Part shown: positions 53,592 through 61,801 of the stretch, one piece after another
Layout of the letters: each line of letters starts with the position of its first letter
How positions within the stretch are numbered: position 1 is the stretch's first letter
From: an uncultured Crocinitomix sp.
GTDB lineage: Bacteria > Bacteroidota > Bacteroidia > Flavobacteriales_D > Crocinitomicaceae
Length of the DNA: 64,000 bases
Reading direction: 5' to 3'
Assembly: GCA_937136425.1 (NCBI GenBank)
Contig: CAKZON010000070.1
Coordinates: forward strand, 248,001-312,000
Made by a program: the position numbers and the translations under genes
Notes under the pieces: model-generated
What the model was told of the DNA's origin: nothing
Seen by the model: only the letters and a program-made list of their open reading frames with translations
The model's database searches: none

Positions 53592-53897
53592 TTAATTGGG
53601 TTGGGTTTTCTTGAATAATTCGGTTAAGCCGTCGCATTCCTCTTCTAATCCAAAACTACGAAGCAGTTGCACAAGTGTACCAATTGAATGCACAATTTCA
53701 CTATGGTCTGATGGGCTACTTATTTCATTGAATCGGGTAATTAAATCAATGGACGAAAGTAAATTGGTTCTGATGATACTTAATTCGTTGTAATTTTTAA
53801 TTCCCACTTTAACATGGAAACCTTTTGAATTGGGTTCTGGAATTAATGTGGTACAATAATCTTCTTTGAAGTCTTTCAACTTTTTTAATGAACTCAT
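53592..53897 (-). CDS. Small protein of unknown function
   Basis: 101 aa, no recognised family. Soluble and mostly helical; the N-terminus is basic (MSSLKKLKDFKEDYCTT), followed by IKNYNELSIIRTNLLSSIDLITRFN and a C-terminal helix with LLRSFGLEEECDGLTELF. Upstream on the minus strand is a short GCGGA-AAAA-TCCGC hairpin (53916-53929). Confidence 0.55.
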   Translation of the reverse strand: MSSLKKLKDFKEDYCTTLIPEPNSKGFHVKVGIKNYNELSIIRTNLLSSIDLITRFNEISSPSDHSEIVHSIGTLVQLLRSFGLEEECDGLTELFKKTQPN

Positions 53898-53946
53898 AAT
53901 ACTTGTTTTTAGGAAGCGGAAAAATCCGCAGTAATTAATAAAAAAA

Positions 53947-54021
53947 TCTCGATAGACACAGGTGTCCTAACATACAAGTATGAGTCAGCTGTTTCCAGTT
54001 ATCTGCACCAGTCTATCGAGA
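53947..54021. ncRNA. Candidate structured RNA or DNA element
   Basis: A 75-bp sequence closed by a perfect 11-bp stem TCTCGATAGAC/GTCTATCGAGA (53947-53957 / 54011-54021), continued by GGTGT/GCACC (53961-53965 / 54005-54009), and enclosing a perfect CATAC-AA-GTATG hairpin (53971-53982). No coding frame, and no T tract of terminator type. Nature unknown: it may be a folded transcript (either strand), a recombination site or an origin of transfer. Confidence 0.4.
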
Positions 54022-54183
54022 AGTATCTTTGTTAATTGTATCATGAACTTGTATTTAGGAAATACTAAAATAAGGAAAATTTCGGACTCTGTATTGTCTG
54101 TTTAGGGTTAATATATGCGCTTTTGGAAAGATTTCTTGTGAATTTCTCCATTGAAGGTTATATTTAATGCTCAACTCAAACTT

Positions 54184-56649
54184 ATGTCAAATAAACCCCA
54201 TTTTTTATTCCGAAACCCTGTACAGGGTACAACAACTTTTAGGTATGGCCCAAGAAACCCAGGTCCTTCTGATGAAAATCGGGATGAAATCCCTGACTAC
54301 ACGCTAAAAACGAATAGTTTTAGATCGTCAATTCAAGGTTTTTTTGGAGATTTAGATTTAAGAAATGAACAACGTAATCTAGAGTTGGATATTCCAGAAA
54401 ACATTGTTTGTTTGGAGCTTATATTTCATGGGTATTTTGACTCCCCTGAATTTGAAAACTATTATCGAAATAATTTTGGACTTTCACCAATTCGCTATTT
54501 CAATCATAATAAGAACGCTCTTTTTGCTGTACATGATATAGATTTATTTGAAGTTTTCATTCAACATATTGAGAACTTTATAAACTGTGATGATCATAAT
54601 GTGTCTGAAAGAAATTATGACAATAAGATAAAATTCATAGAGTCTTTTCATTTTCATACGACCGATCGAATTATTGAGAATTTAATTGAAGAAGATGAAG
54701 AAACGATCTATTTATCTTTACTGGACAATCAAGAGCTAATAGTTCAAGATAGGATTCCTGTTTTACAGGAAAAACTTTTCGTCTATTTGAACGAAAGGGG
54801 AATGGAATATAGATATAACCCCGTAAATGAACAGGTAGAGCTAAAAAACATTGATAACGAGGGTTTAATTGAAATAGCTCAAAATTTTGATATTGTACAA
54901 AAGATTAATAGCATATCTACTGCTGTGAGACGTCCGGGACTATTTGGAACGTCTCAAATCGAATATCCATTTTCTATCCGTCAAGTTAGTGATCTCCCAA
55001 TCATTGGTGTTGCAGATACAGGTATAAGTGCTCAAACTCCATTGTCATCAATAATTGTTAATACAGACAATACTTATCATGTATCAGGTGGAGACCCTAA
55101 AGTGGATGATGCTTCTCATGGAACAGGTGTTGGTGCATTTGCTGCTCTTGGGAAGCAGTTGGCTGGAAATGTGTCGGGGGAACTCGTTCCTGATGCACGA
55201 CTTTTATCAATAAAAATTCTTTCTGGAGAATCAGGATCATTATCTTACTTAGATGTGATTGAAATGCTAAAAAAGGCACATGATGAATTGGGCATAAAAC
55301 TTTTTGTTTTAACAATTTCAGTTAAGAATGGTTTACCTAACGGAACAACGTTTTCTGACTACGCCTTCCTTTTAGATCAACTAGCATTTGAAAATGATTT
55401 AATGGTGTTTATTTCTACTGCCAATATGAATAATATGGGGATGGATTCGACTCCGTATGATAATCATCCCGAACATTTATTGGGAGAATCGGGGAATATG
55501 TGTAGCCCTGCTGACAGTATGAACAACTTGACGGTTGGTGCGATAGGAGATAACCTAGAACACGTTGAGTATACTGCAGACAGCTTTCCACTAACGGACA
55601 AAGATTTACCTACGATTTACACGAGAAAATTTCATTTTGATTATTCAAATACAAGAATGAAAAATGCGAAATTGATAAAACCTGATGTTCTCTATTATGG
55701 TGGAAATTTTACCGTAAGAACAGGTGGTCTTCTTGATAATATTGGTGATGCGGGAATTCAATATTTAACTTCTAATCCTGCCGTTCCATTTGAAAAGGAA
55801 TTGGGGACAAGTTTTGCCACGCCATTGGTAGCCAATTTGGCTGCAAAAATTATCGGAAAATATCCAGAGCTTAACCTCCAGTCGGTTAAGGCTTTAATTA
55901 TCAATAGTGCTGAAGAAATTGATGTCCAAAAACAAAATCCAAATATTGAAATTTTTCATAATAGATATATTTGCGGTCATGGCAAACCTGATGAAAGTAG
56001 ATGCCTCTTTTCTAATGACAATGAAGTTACATTGATTCTCGAAGATTCAATTAGAATTGATGAGATAAAGACCCATGAGTTTAAATTGCCTGATTATTTA
56101 CTAGCAGAAAACTTGAAAGATCGAAGCTTGCTTAAAGTTTCTGGAACGCTCTGTTATAAAATAAAGCCAATTAGAAATAACGACTTAGCGTATTGTCCTG
56201 TAAATATTTCTTTCGGTATTATGAAAAACCTACCTCTTGAAGCTTATAGGTTCGAGGAGCGAAATGGTCAACGAAAAAGAGTTGCTACTGGCATATTGAA
56301 AAATTCCTCTAAGAACATAGCAGGAAAGAAAGGGAAAGGTTGGTCACAAGACGCAATTTATAAAAGTAAAGTATTAAGTAATACCCAAAAAATCCAATTC
56401 AATCTAAGCAAGAGTAACATAAATGAAGAAAATCGAACTTTCAAAGTTGCGTTATTCTCTCACTTCCATAAAATTTTGACCGAAATAGAAAAAAGTAGCT
56501 TACCCGATACTTATGAATTTAGCCTTGTTTTAACAATTAAAGAAAACCAGAAGGAAAGTGACCTCACTGGACGACTCTATGAGGATATTCAGCTCGAAAA
56601 TAATTTAGAAATAATTACGACTCTTGACGCTGAATTAGAGATTGAATAA
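54184..56649 (+). CDS. Cytoplasmic subtilisin-like (S8) protease, IetS-like
   Basis: 821 aa from ATG 54184 (an upstream TTG would add 11). No signal peptide. The S8 domain (about 265-570) has all catalytic residues: Asp278 (IIGVADTGI), His312 (DASHGTGVGA), Ser543 (LGTSFATPLVA) and the oxyanion Asn in STANMN (about 414). The N-terminal 260 residues are an unrecognised mixed domain; the C-terminal 250 residues are beta-rich. It is convergent with an AAA+ ATPase gene with a 1-bp gap. Subtilase plus AAA+ ATPase is the composition of the IetAS anti-phage system, so defence is the leading hypothesis; a proteolytic role in protein quality control is the alternative. Confidence 0.85.
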   Translation: MSNKPHFLFRNPVQGTTTFRYGPRNPGPSDENRDEIPDYTLKTNSFRSSIQGFFGDLDLRNEQRNLELDIPENIVCLELIFHGYFDSPEFENYYRNNFGLSPIRYFNHNKNALFAVHDIDLFEVFIQHIENFINCDDHNVSERNYDNKIKFIESFHFHTTDRIIENLIEEDEETIYLSLLDNQELIVQDRIPVLQEKLFVYLNERGMEYRYNPVNEQVELKNIDNEGLIEIAQNFDIVQKINSISTAVRRPGLFGTSQIEYPFSIRQVSDLPIIGVADTGISAQTPLSSIIVNTDNTYHVSGGDPKVDDASHGTGVGAFAALGKQLAGNVSGELVPDARLLSIKILSGESGSLSYLDVIEMLKKAHDELGIKLFVLTISVKNGLPNGTTFSDYAFLLDQLAFENDLMVFISTANMNNMGMDSTPYDNHPEHLLGESGNMCSPADSMNNLTVGAIGDNLEHVEYTADSFPLTDKDLPTIYTRKFHFDYSNTRMKNAKLIKPDVLYYGGNFTVRTGGLLDNIGDAGIQYLTSNPAVPFEKELGTSFATPLVANLAAKIIGKYPELNLQSVKALIINSAEEIDVQKQNPNIEIFHNRYICGHGKPDESRCLFSNDNEVTLILEDSIRIDEIKTHEFKLPDYLLAENLKDRSLLKVSGTLCYKIKPIRNNDLAYCPVNISFGIMKNLPLEAYRFEERNGQRKRVATGILKNSSKNIAGKKGKGWSQDAIYKSKVLSNTQKIQFNLSKSNINEENRTFKVALFSHFHKILTEIEKSSLPDTYEFSLVLTIKENQKESDLTGRLYEDIQLENNLEIITTLDAELEIE

Positions 56650-56650
56650 A

Positions 56651-57673
56651 TTAATGTTGATTTTCTTGTTCAACTTTAATCAAGTTTTGCCAAAGTAAAG
56701 AGTCTATTATAGTAATCTTAGGCTTGTCTGTCATACTTTGATTTAACAAGCTTCTTTTTATTGCTGTTAATAATGTTCTTTGTATAGTATAAAAAGAAAG
56801 TCCCTCAGATAGCTCTATGAGCTTTTTCAATGAAACTTTCTTATCTAGTGTAAAGACACCTGATTTCAAAGTTTTTTGAATTAACTCTTTGATTTGATCT
56901 TTAGACGGAATATTAAATTCAACTTTTAAATCAAATCTTCTCATCAAAGCGGGATCAATAGCCTCAACGCTATTCGTGGCAGCAATAATAATACTCTTTT
57001 GAGGTAAGTAATCAAATAACTGAAGAATCGTATTAACAACCCTTTTCATTTCTGCATGATCCTGATTAGTATCTCGCATTTTCCCTAGACTATCAAATTC
57101 ATCTAGAAATATGACACACTCCTCGCTTGCAGCTCGACGAAAAATTTTCGCTAAATTCTTACTGGTTTCACCAAGTTTTGAAGATACAATAGCTCCAAGA
57201 CTAATGACAATCATGATCTTGTCCAACTCTCCTGCCATTACATAAGAAGCAAGCGTTTTCCCACAACCTGAAGCTCCATGAAAAAGTATCTTATTAGAAA
57301 CTGGAAGATCAAAACCTTGAAGCATTTCAAGATTTTGATGTTCGGAAACGAAATACCTTAACTCCGTTTTTATATCAGAAGAAATCACCAAATTATCAAA
57401 GTTGTAATCTGATGTCAGTTTTTCTATAATGAAATCTTTTACGTCATTATCTTCTTCACGTAATAGATGTTTTTGAGATCCAACTACTGATAAACCTGAA
57501 TGTGCCTTATTACGAATCCCTTCCTTTAATATAGATTGCAATTGGATGGCGAAATTTGTTTTTTTTGTTTGCTTGGAATATGTGACAAGATCATTTAAAA
57601 CTTTCAAAAGTTCTTCTTGATTGTTTTCGAGACCGTACTTCGCTATTTCCTTTATGTAATCAAATTGTGACAT
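56651..57673 (-). CDS. AAA+ ATPase paired with the subtilase, IetA-like
   Basis: 340 aa. N-terminal helical region (1-75), then an AAA+ core: Walker A GASGCGKT (133-140), Walker B CVIFLDEFD (186-194), sensor 1 Asn234 (AATNSVEAID) and arginine fingers Arg245-Arg246 (LMRRFD), with a short C-terminal helical lid. Classic FtsH/Spastin-like clade features. Convergent with the protease gene: stop codons are 1 bp apart. Inferred to recognise or unfold the trigger and activate or feed the protease, by analogy with IetAS. Confidence 0.87.
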   Translation of the reverse strand: MSQFDYIKEIAKYGLENNQEELLKVLNDLVTYSKQTKKTNFAIQLQSILKEGIRNKAHSGLSVVGSQKHLLREEDNDVKDFIIEKLTSDYNFDNLVISSDIKTELRYFVSEHQNLEMLQGFDLPVSNKILFHGASGCGKTLASYVMAGELDKIMIVISLGAIVSSKLGETSKNLAKIFRRAASEECVIFLDEFDSLGKMRDTNQDHAEMKRVVNTILQLFDYLPQKSIIIAATNSVEAIDPALMRRFDLKVEFNIPSKDQIKELIQKTLKSGVFTLDKKVSLKKLIELSEGLSFYTIQRTLLTAIKRSLLNQSMTDKPKITIIDSLLWQNLIKVEQENQH

Positions 57674-57866
57674 CAGCAGAAAAGGTGTTTTTGGGTGATC
57701 TTAGAACCCAAAAGTTACAAAAATTAAGTGCAAAATTACCTATTATATACCGTTTTATTTAATAAAAGTTACTTGAATCCATTAAACCATTCAATAAGTT
57801 TTATTTTACTTCTTCGTACAAATAAAGAATTTTAACCAATTTGATTACTTTTATAGTCATACGCAA

Positions 57867-58730
57867 ATGCAAGATCTAAAACAAATACTATCCCATCTAC
57901 CATCCGAAAGGATAGCAGACCTTGAGCAAATCACTCAAAAGATATTGGACACCCACCGTGTAGACATCATAATGCTTTTCGGAAGTTACGCAAGAGGTGA
58001 TTTCAAAACCGAACGCGGCAAAGAGCAGGGAAAGAAAAGTGATTTTGATATTTTGATTGTTGTTGAAAGTGGAGACAGAAGAAAGCATGTAGTTTCTAAA
58101 CTAAGAGGCGCTTTTAAGGACATGGAAATTGTTGTGCAAACACTAGTGGTTAATATTAGCGTTGTAAACAAAGCTTTGGAAGAAAATCAATATTTCTATT
58201 CTGATATTAAGAAAGAAGGTATTGAGTTGTTTAATTCTGGACGATATGACTTTGCTTCATTTAAGGGTTTGTCTCCAACTCGTAGAAGGGAAATTGCAGA
58301 GGCTGATTTTGAAGAATGGAAAGATCAAGCTGAAGTTTCGTTTAAATATGCACAATCAGCTATACCTAACAAAGATTTTAGTTTCGCTTCGTTTCTCCTT
58401 CAACAAACAATTGAAATGTGTTACACTGCTATCGAAATGGTTTTCAGTCATTACAATCCACATGAGCATAATCTATTTGTACTGCGTGATCGTTGTGTAC
58501 GTTTTCATAAACGTTTGAAAGGCGTTTTCCATTATGATAATGAAGAGCATACGAAATTGTTTGATCAATTAAATTATGCTTATATCGGAGGACGTTACCG
58601 CAACGAAAAGGAATTTCCTGTGGATATAGATAAGATTGATTTTTGGAAGCAGGAGACGGAAGCCTTTTTGAAATTGACGGAGGAGATTTGTTTGGAGCGG
58701 ATTGAGCATTTCGGCAAAAGCTCAATGTAA
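57867..58730 (+). CDS. Nucleotidyltransferase-HEPN fusion protein
   Basis: 287 aa. N-terminal MNT-type nucleotidyltransferase domain (about 10-125) with MLFGSYARGDF (37-46) and the metal-binding Asp59-x-Asp61 (SDFDILIVVES). C-terminal HEPN domain (about 145-280; EEWKDQAEVSFKYAQSA, LLQQTIEMCYTAIEMVFSHYNP, LFVLRDRC, LNYAYIGGRYRNEKEF). Two-gene MNT/HEPN pairs are toxin-antitoxin systems in which the MNT partner modifies the HEPN RNase; here both are one polypeptide, and a clear Rx4-6H RNase motif is not seen, so nuclease activity is uncertain. Divergent from the AAA+ gene. Confidence 0.85.
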   Translation: MQDLKQILSHLPSERIADLEQITQKILDTHRVDIIMLFGSYARGDFKTERGKEQGKKSDFDILIVVESGDRRKHVVSKLRGAFKDMEIVVQTLVVNISVVNKALEENQYFYSDIKKEGIELFNSGRYDFASFKGLSPTRRREIAEADFEEWKDQAEVSFKYAQSAIPNKDFSFASFLLQQTIEMCYTAIEMVFSHYNPHEHNLFVLRDRCVRFHKRLKGVFHYDNEEHTKLFDQLNYAYIGGRYRNEKEFPVDIDKIDFWKQETEAFLKLTEEICLERIEHFGKSSM

Positions 58731-59110
58731 AGGTTTAGGGCATTGGAAATTTAGTTTTTATTTCGGGTATTCCCTCCTCATTTATCCCGATACATTTTTG
58801 CTCCCCAATTTTTTAATTTTGAATAGATAATGGCTCAGGGCTATTTATTGACTGGTTAGAAAATGGTGAACTACTGAAGGGAAATGAAAAACGGGAATGA
58901 CAATATTTCTGAACGACGAAAAAATATTTCAGGCAGCATCCATAGTCTTCTTTATTTAAATTTTGAATAACGAATAGCTATTCATTAATACTCAAAATGT
59001 AAGGTTAAACTTGGACAATAGACTGCTTTACCTTATTAGTTCGTTTCGATCTGTTCTTATTCATTTTACAACTTGGTTAAAGTTGTATAGCTATTTCAAG
59101 GTAAGACAGA
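58731..59110. other. 380-bp intergenic region between the MNT-HEPN and barrel genes
   Basis: No coding frame. Contains a perfect 12-bp palindrome GAATAGCTATTC (58972-58983) and a hairpin ACAACTT-N5-AAGTTGT (59068-59086) without a T tract. This is a possible site for the right boundary of the element, but no clear copy of the tRNA 3' end was found. Confidence 0.55.
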
Positions 59111-61756
59111 TTAATGTTTTATTTTCCAACTTAGTTTAATCATGACGTATCGTTTCAAAACTGTTTGTTCTGAATTTTCAGTATAGTCTGTTGTTGCAGT
59201 TTGATTAATACCCGTATTTTGATTCAGAATGTCAAAAACCATTAAGGACAGTTTTGTTTTTCGTTTATTGAAAGTATAATCAATAGTTGAATTCCAGAGT
59301 AAATTTGTTTTTTGAGAAATGAGACCTGTATTTGACCTTTTCACCAATAAGAATTGACTATTCCAAATGAGTTTTTTGATTATTCGTATGTCTGAGGAGA
59401 CTTGAACTTCATGTTTGAACAAATATCGATTAAATTGTGTTGACAAACCATAGGAGGTATTTCTGACGGAGGTTTGATATCCTATTTTGAGATAGTTTTT
59501 ATTCTCAAATACAATTTTAGTACTCACTTCTGGAGCGATAGAAAAGATATAGTTTTTATAGATGTATCCATTGTTGAAGCTAATATTTCGACTCACTCCA
59601 GGTGTAAGGCTCAATTTTAGATTCATTGCTAAATTTGAATCTAAGGCTACCTTTTTTTGATATGACATGCTTCCATAAATAGAGTAGCCACCTTTAACAT
59701 TTTCGAAGGTGGTATGTTTAATTAAATTTTCATCAATAACGGATTTTGGAATTATCTGATTGTTTTTTAGATCAATATTCAGATAGACAAACATTTGCTG
59801 CTTATTCTTAAAAGATTGATACTTGAAGTTAAATTGATGATTTTCTTGTAGATTGAGATCTGGGTTTCCTGAAATAGTATTTAATGGAGTTATGATATTT
59901 TCAAAGGGTTGAAGTTCGGAGAAAGCTGGTAATGATTTGTTTAAAGAATATGTACCATTAACGGATGCTTTTTTATTGATTTTATATTTAATTTGAGAGG
60001 TCAAGAATGTCGCATTGAAATGTCTTTCAAAATTGGTTTCAGGTCTTAGTAAGTCTATGTAATTTAGTGTCTTAACAAAATGGCTTAAAGTTATATCTGA
60101 AGACCAATTTTTCTTTTTGTAGGTCATTTTGATATAGGGAGTTATGTCATTTTCAGTTGTTTTGAAATCTGTACTTAGTGCAGTACTAAGCACAAAGAAT
60201 TCATTATTGTTATATGTGCTATAGTTTTCTTTTATTTCTTCTTTGAAGTAAGTTGCTCCTATCAAAAGAAAAATGCGTTGTTCTTTGACATTGAATTTAT
60301 AGGATGTACCAAGTTGAATTGTAGAATTATTTTGATCTAGTTTGCGCGTTTGATTTTGTTTCAAATTAACTAATTCAGTATCATCTTGAAAGTAAATATC
60401 GGAACTAGTAATGTTTTTGTCTTGTTGAAGGTCTATGATATTAGAAAGTTCAAATTTTAGAATATTTCCAATTTTGCCTGTCTTTTTCGTAATTGAAAGT
60501 TTATTTTCAATATTGAATCCAGTGGCGTCTGTTTCTGTAAAGCCATTTGAACCATTAATGATAGAATTGATTTCTTGAAAAGAAGTGTTACTGTAGTATG
60601 CTTCGGTTTCATTTTTGGTAATAATGAATGAAGGAATCACACTAATCAGCAGTGTTGGATTTACTTCGTAGTCTATCCGTAAATTTATTAAATGTATAGT
60701 TCCACTATTTTCTGAAATTCTGTGTTTAGTTGAGAAATAATTTGAATTTGGGAAAGAATTATCTCTAATTCTTTCCATTTCATTATTTCGCTTAGTTCTT
60801 GTTACGAAATAATTACCACTAAAAGTTACTTTTTTGCTTAATTCACTCGATAAGGTTAAGCCTAGTTTCTGAACTGTTTTGGGGCGTTTATTTTGAGTAA
60901 TTTTTTTAATTGAAGAACCTGAACTATTTATGTTGTTGGTTCCTGATAAGATGTTAAATTGAATTTTTTCTCCAAATGAGTTTACCCCAAGCTTTAGCTC
61001 AAAACGCTTATTTGTACCACACCCTACACTAATATTCCCCATTAGTTTATTTTTATCTCGATCTTTAATCACCAGGTTTATAGTTTTGGAATCATTACTG
61101 CCCTCGTCATTTGTAAAAGCTTCACTTTTGCTTTTAGTAGAGGTGATTTGTATGCTTTCCAAAATTTCCTCTGGAAAGTCCTCTAGGGCTGGAATGAATT
61201 GGTCCTTAAAGAATGGCTTCCCATTAATCGTAACTTTATCTACAGGCAGACCATTTACAAGCATTATTCCTTCAGAAGTTAGAACCACACCCGGAAGTGA
61301 TTCAAGTAATTCAACCGTACCTTCAATACGTTCATTTCGAAAATAATCTGCCTTAAAAGTTAATGTATCGGAATTGTATGAAATAGGAGAGGGGCTTGAT
61401 TGAATAACTACAGCATTTAGTAAGTAATTATTTTTTTTTAAGGAAATGGTATCCAATAAAATTTCAGAATGAGTTATCAATATTTCTTTTGCATATTGAT
61501 GGTAACCGATATAATCTATGAATACTTGAATAGAAGGGACTGACTCATTAATGTTAATGATGAATTTTCCATTGTTATTAGTAAAGGTATAGTTTACTAA
61601 AGTACTGTCCTTGGAATTCATTATTCGCACTTGTGCTCCTTCTAAAAGAGTATCTGAAACTTTAGATTTTACCCAACCTTTAATTTCAACATTATTTTGC
61701 TGAGAAAATGTGTTTAATGTAAACAAAATAAAAGAAATCAAGAATTGAATTCGCAT
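59111..61756 (-). CDS. TonB receptor-like outer-membrane protein with carboxypeptidase-like N-terminal domain
   Basis: 881 aa. Signal peptide (FLISFILFTLNTFSQQ), a carboxypeptidase regulatory-like module (about 20-105, VEIKGWVKSKVSDTLLEGAQVRIMNSKDSTLVNYTFTNNNGKF), a plug-like region (about 110-230, including VELLESLPGVVLTSEGIMLVNGLPVDKVTINGKPFF) and a long beta-barrel of the OMP_b-brl_3 type ending YVMIKLSWKIKH. A TonB box is not evident. Exact cargo unknown. Confidence 0.85.
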   Translation of the reverse strand: MRIQFLISFILFTLNTFSQQNNVEIKGWVKSKVSDTLLEGAQVRIMNSKDSTLVNYTFTNNNGKFIININESVPSIQVFIDYIGYHQYAKEILITHSEILLDTISLKKNNYLLNAVVIQSSPSPISYNSDTLTFKADYFRNERIEGTVELLESLPGVVLTSEGIMLVNGLPVDKVTINGKPFFKDQFIPALEDFPEEILESIQITSTKSKSEAFTNDEGSNDSKTINLVIKDRDKNKLMGNISVGCGTNKRFELKLGVNSFGEKIQFNILSGTNNINSSGSSIKKITQNKRPKTVQKLGLTLSSELSKKVTFSGNYFVTRTKRNNEMERIRDNSFPNSNYFSTKHRISENSGTIHLINLRIDYEVNPTLLISVIPSFIITKNETEAYYSNTSFQEINSIINGSNGFTETDATGFNIENKLSITKKTGKIGNILKFELSNIIDLQQDKNITSSDIYFQDDTELVNLKQNQTRKLDQNNSTIQLGTSYKFNVKEQRIFLLIGATYFKEEIKENYSTYNNNEFFVLSTALSTDFKTTENDITPYIKMTYKKKNWSSDITLSHFVKTLNYIDLLRPETNFERHFNATFLTSQIKYKINKKASVNGTYSLNKSLPAFSELQPFENIITPLNTISGNPDLNLQENHQFNFKYQSFKNKQQMFVYLNIDLKNNQIIPKSVIDENLIKHTTFENVKGGYSIYGSMSYQKKVALDSNLAMNLKLSLTPGVSRNISFNNGYIYKNYIFSIAPEVSTKIVFENKNYLKIGYQTSVRNTSYGLSTQFNRYLFKHEVQVSSDIRIIKKLIWNSQFLLVKRSNTGLISQKTNLLWNSTIDYTFNKRKTKLSLMVFDILNQNTGINQTATTDYTENSEQTVLKRYVMIKLSWKIKH

Positions 61757-61801
61757 GGATAAAATGGTAGTTACATGATTTTTTTGAGGGGTAGATTTCC
61801 C

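Noticed and set aside
53925-53931. TCCGCAG, matching the end of tRNA-Ser and its flank (50185-50191), as a candidate right attachment site
   Set aside because: Only seven bases, expected about once by chance in 10 kb; no longer duplication around it.
58765-58795. Pyrimidine-rich stretch resembling the tRNA T arm 3' end
   Set aside because: Needs several gaps and mismatches to align; not evidence for an attachment site.
59068-59086. Hairpin ACAACTT-N5-AAGTTGT as terminator of the barrel gene
   Set aside because: Short stem and no T tract on the minus strand.
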